Of a stretch of DNA of 14,723 nucleotides, positions 13,604-14,723 are shown piece after piece; within the stretch, counting starts at the first letter, position 1; the number at the start of each line of letters is the position of its first letter. Source of the DNA: Anaerolineales bacterium (lineage in GTDB: Bacteria; Chloroflexota; Anaerolineae; Anaerolineales; DRMV01). A program made the translations under genes and the position numbers. The notes beneath the pieces are model-generated. The model searched no databases and had not been told where the DNA came from. It saw only the letters and a list, made by a program, of their open reading frames with translations. The stretch covers positions 1-14,723 of the forward strand of contig WGAK01000091.1 in the NCBI GenBank assembly GCA_015494815.1. Direction: 5' to 3'.

Positions 13604-13632
13604 TGGACAAATGTGCGGCCGCGAGGTACAAT
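13604..13632 (+). promoter_or_regulatory. Promoter of the TetR-epimerase operon
   Basis: TGGACA (13604-13609) and TACAAT (13627-13632) each match the sigma-70 consensus at five of six positions and are separated by an ideal 17 bp. Transcription would begin near 13639. TATGAT (13649-13654) is a second possible -10 but has no -35 at the right distance. The operator palindrome overlaps the -10 box and the start point. Confidence -1.
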
Positions 13633-13654
13633 CATACCGACCGGTCGGTATGAT
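13631..13654. promoter_or_regulatory. 24-bp perfect palindromic operator for the TetR regulator
   Basis: The 24 bp are exactly self-complementary around the centre between 13642 and 13643; the core is ACCGACCGGTCGGT, of the kind bound by many TetR-family repressors. It overlaps the last two bases of the -10 box and covers the start of transcription, 23 bp before the TetR start codon. Binding there would block RNA polymerase, so negative autoregulation is the natural reading. Confidence -1.
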
Positions 13655-13676
13655 AGATGGACAAGGAGTCGCCATC

Positions 13677-14288
13677 ATGCCCAAACAAGCCCGCAGCGAA
13701 GCCACCTATCACGCGCTGCTGGACGCGGCCGAGCAGGTGTTCGCCGCGCAAGGTTATGCCGCGGCCAGCGTGGCCGCCATCTGCCGCGCGGCCGGGGTGA
13801 GCAAAGGCGCCTTCTACCACCACTTTCCCTCTAAGCAGGCCATCTTCCTCGCTTTGTTGCAACGCTGGTTGCAACGCCTGGAGGGGCAACTCCGGCACCA
13901 ACGCCGGGCGCATCCCGACATCGCCGCGGCGTTGCTGGCCATGAGCACGCAGGTACAACAGGTGCGCCGCGAAGGGCGTCGGCACTGGGCCTTGTGGTTG
14001 GACTTCTGGCGCTATGCCGCCCGCGACCCGGCGGTGTGGGCGGCCACCGTGTCCCCCTATCGGCGCTTCGAGCAGATGTTCGCCGAGTGGTTGGCCGAAG
14101 CCCAGCGTCAAGGCGCGCTGCCCGACGAGGACCCGCACACCGCGGGCCGGGTGCTCTTAGCGCTGGCCATGGGCGTGCTGGTGCAGGGCATGTTGCTGCC
14201 CGACGACGCGGATTGGGGGCAGGTGGCCTACCGCGGCGTGCTGACCTTGCTGCGGGGCTGGGGGTTCACGCCCCCCACCACGGCCTGA
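13677..14288 (+). CDS. TetR/AcrR-family transcriptional repressor
   Basis: A 203-residue regulator. The N-terminal helix-turn-helix is typical: AEQVFAAQGYAAASVAAICRAAGVSKGAFYHHFPSKQAIF (about 18-57), with the recognition helix around SKGAFYHHF (42-50). The rest is the all-helical ligand-binding and dimer domain, rich in Trp, Arg and Ala (HWALWLDFWRYAARD); its ligand is not predictable. The start at 13677 has AAGGAG with an 8-nt gap; an in-frame start further upstream would lie inside the operator and has no ribosome site. It lies behind the 24-bp palindrome and 24 bp ahead of the epimerase/dehydratase gene, so it probably represses itself and that gene. Confidence -1.
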   Translation: MPKQARSEATYHALLDAAEQVFAAQGYAAASVAAICRAAGVSKGAFYHHFPSKQAIFLALLQRWLQRLEGQLRHQRRAHPDIAAALLAMSTQVQQVRREGRRHWALWLDFWRYAARDPAVWAATVSPYRRFEQMFAEWLAEAQRQGALPDEDPHTAGRVLLALAMGVLVQGMLLPDDADWGQVAYRGVLTLLRGWGFTPPTTA

Positions 14289-14312
14289 CGCCGCTTCCTG
14301 GGAGGAACACCT

Positions 14313-14723
14313 ATGCACATTCTGGTCACCGGGGCCTTTGGCAACATCGGGCAGGCCGTGCTGGACGCGCTGTTGCTCCACGGCCACCGCGTCACCGCCT
14401 TCGACACGCCTACCCGGCGCAACCGACGCGCGGCCCGGCGCTATCGCCAACGGGTGCACGTGCGCTGGGGCGACATCCGCGACCCCGCGACCGTGGCCCA
14501 GGCCGTGGCCGGGCAGGATGTGGTGGTGCACTTAGCCTTCGTCATCCCCAATCTTTCGGCCACCGGCCGCGGCAGCGAAGAGGCGCCCGACTGGGCCTAC
14601 GAAGTCAATGTGGGCGGCACGCGCACCCTGGTGACAGCCCTGGAAGCCCAACCGCGTCCGCCCCGGCTGCTGTTCACCTCATCGCTGCACATTTATGGCC
14701 GCACCCAGCACCTGCCTCCGCCC
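14313..14723 (+). CDS. NAD(P)-dependent epimerase/dehydratase (extended SDR), 3'-truncated by the window edge
   Basis: The first 137 residues of an extended short-chain dehydrogenase. MHILVTGAFGNIGQAVLDALL carries the Rossmann TGxxGxxG loop (6-13), followed by the beta-2 segment HRVTAFDT. GDIRDPATVAQAV, DVVVHLAFVIPN and AYEVNVGGTRTLVTAL (about 95-110) are family landmarks. FTSSLHIYG (121-129) supplies the Ser and Tyr of the active site; the following Lys would be expected about four residues later, but the sequence reads YGRTQ there, an odd point to check. Substrate cannot be told; sugar-nucleotide and steroid-type enzymes share this pattern. The ATG has GGAGG 7 nt upstream, 24 bp after the TetR gene, so it is probably controlled by that repressor. 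Confidence -1.
   Translation, partial: MHILVTGAFGNIGQAVLDALLLHGHRVTAFDTPTRRNRRAARRYRQRVHVRWGDIRDPATVAQAVAGQDVVVHLAFVIPNLSATGRGSEEAPDWAYEVNVGGTRTLVTALEAQPRPPRLLFTSSLHIYGRTQHLPPP

Noticed and set aside
13337..13705. Open frame of 122 codons on the minus strand in the intergenic region
   Set aside because: It starts inside the TetR gene, covers the TetR operator and palindromes and has no protein-like pattern.
1..14723. tRNA, rRNA, CRISPR arrays, transposases, prophage genes
   Set aside because: Both strands were scanned by eye for T-loop signatures, regularly spaced repeats and recombinase motifs; none was found.

Overview
The window is GC-rich, densely packed bacterial chromosome. Gene order (sbcD-dnaG-rpoD followed by acyl-CoA carboxylase genes), the extended 7Fe-type ferredoxin, the PccB-like carboxyltransferase and the style of the extragenic repeats suggest a Chloroflexota bacterium (Anaerolineae-like). 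This placement is by recall and inference; no search was run. Most of the DNA is ordinary housekeeping sequence. The less conventional parts are the six-gene leftward operon and the 13.0-13.7 kb intergenic region.

Layout. (1) 1-444, plus: the 3' end of a cinA-type gene, converging on the block that follows with only 11 bp between. (2) 456-8654, minus: one tightly packed unit read leftward as sbcD, dnaG, rpoD-type sigma factor, a tryptophan-rich membrane protein, an acyl-CoA carboxylase carboxyltransferase and a biotin carboxylase. Three of its junctions are 4-nt ATGA stop/start overlaps (dnaG/rpoD, rpoD/membrane protein, membrane protein/carboxyltransferase); the other gaps are 9 and 18 bp. 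A promoter-like site just upstream of sbcD (8685-8713) could drive all six genes. The operon would join DNA end processing, primer synthesis, the main sigma factor and the carboxylation step of fatty-acid or propionyl-CoA metabolism. (3) 8845-10745, minus: a ferredoxin with its own extended -10 promoter, a UUCG hairpin and an intrinsic terminator, and upstream of it a membrane histidine kinase without a response regulator in view. (4) 10858-11259, plus: a small single-domain cupin, divergent from the kinase, with a structured leader and an intrinsic terminator. (5) 11320-13011, minus: a lipoprotein with two peptidoglycan-binding modules and a probable beta-propeller. (6) 13012-13676: non-coding DNA with several inverted repeats, ending in a good promoter overlapped by a 24-bp perfect palindrome. 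(7) 13677-14723, plus: a TetR-family regulator and, 24 bp later, the start of an NAD-dependent epimerase/dehydratase running off the end, probably one autoregulated operon.

No tRNA, rRNA, CRISPR array, transposase or phage gene was seen. I do not see a clearly new multi-gene system. The best leads are the sbcD-dnaG-rpoD-membrane protein-carboxylase operon with its unknown Trp-rich membrane protein, the sigma factor's two non-standard insertions, the TetR operator/promoter arrangement, and an inverted 21-bp motif shared by the upstream regions of the lipoprotein and the TetR gene.
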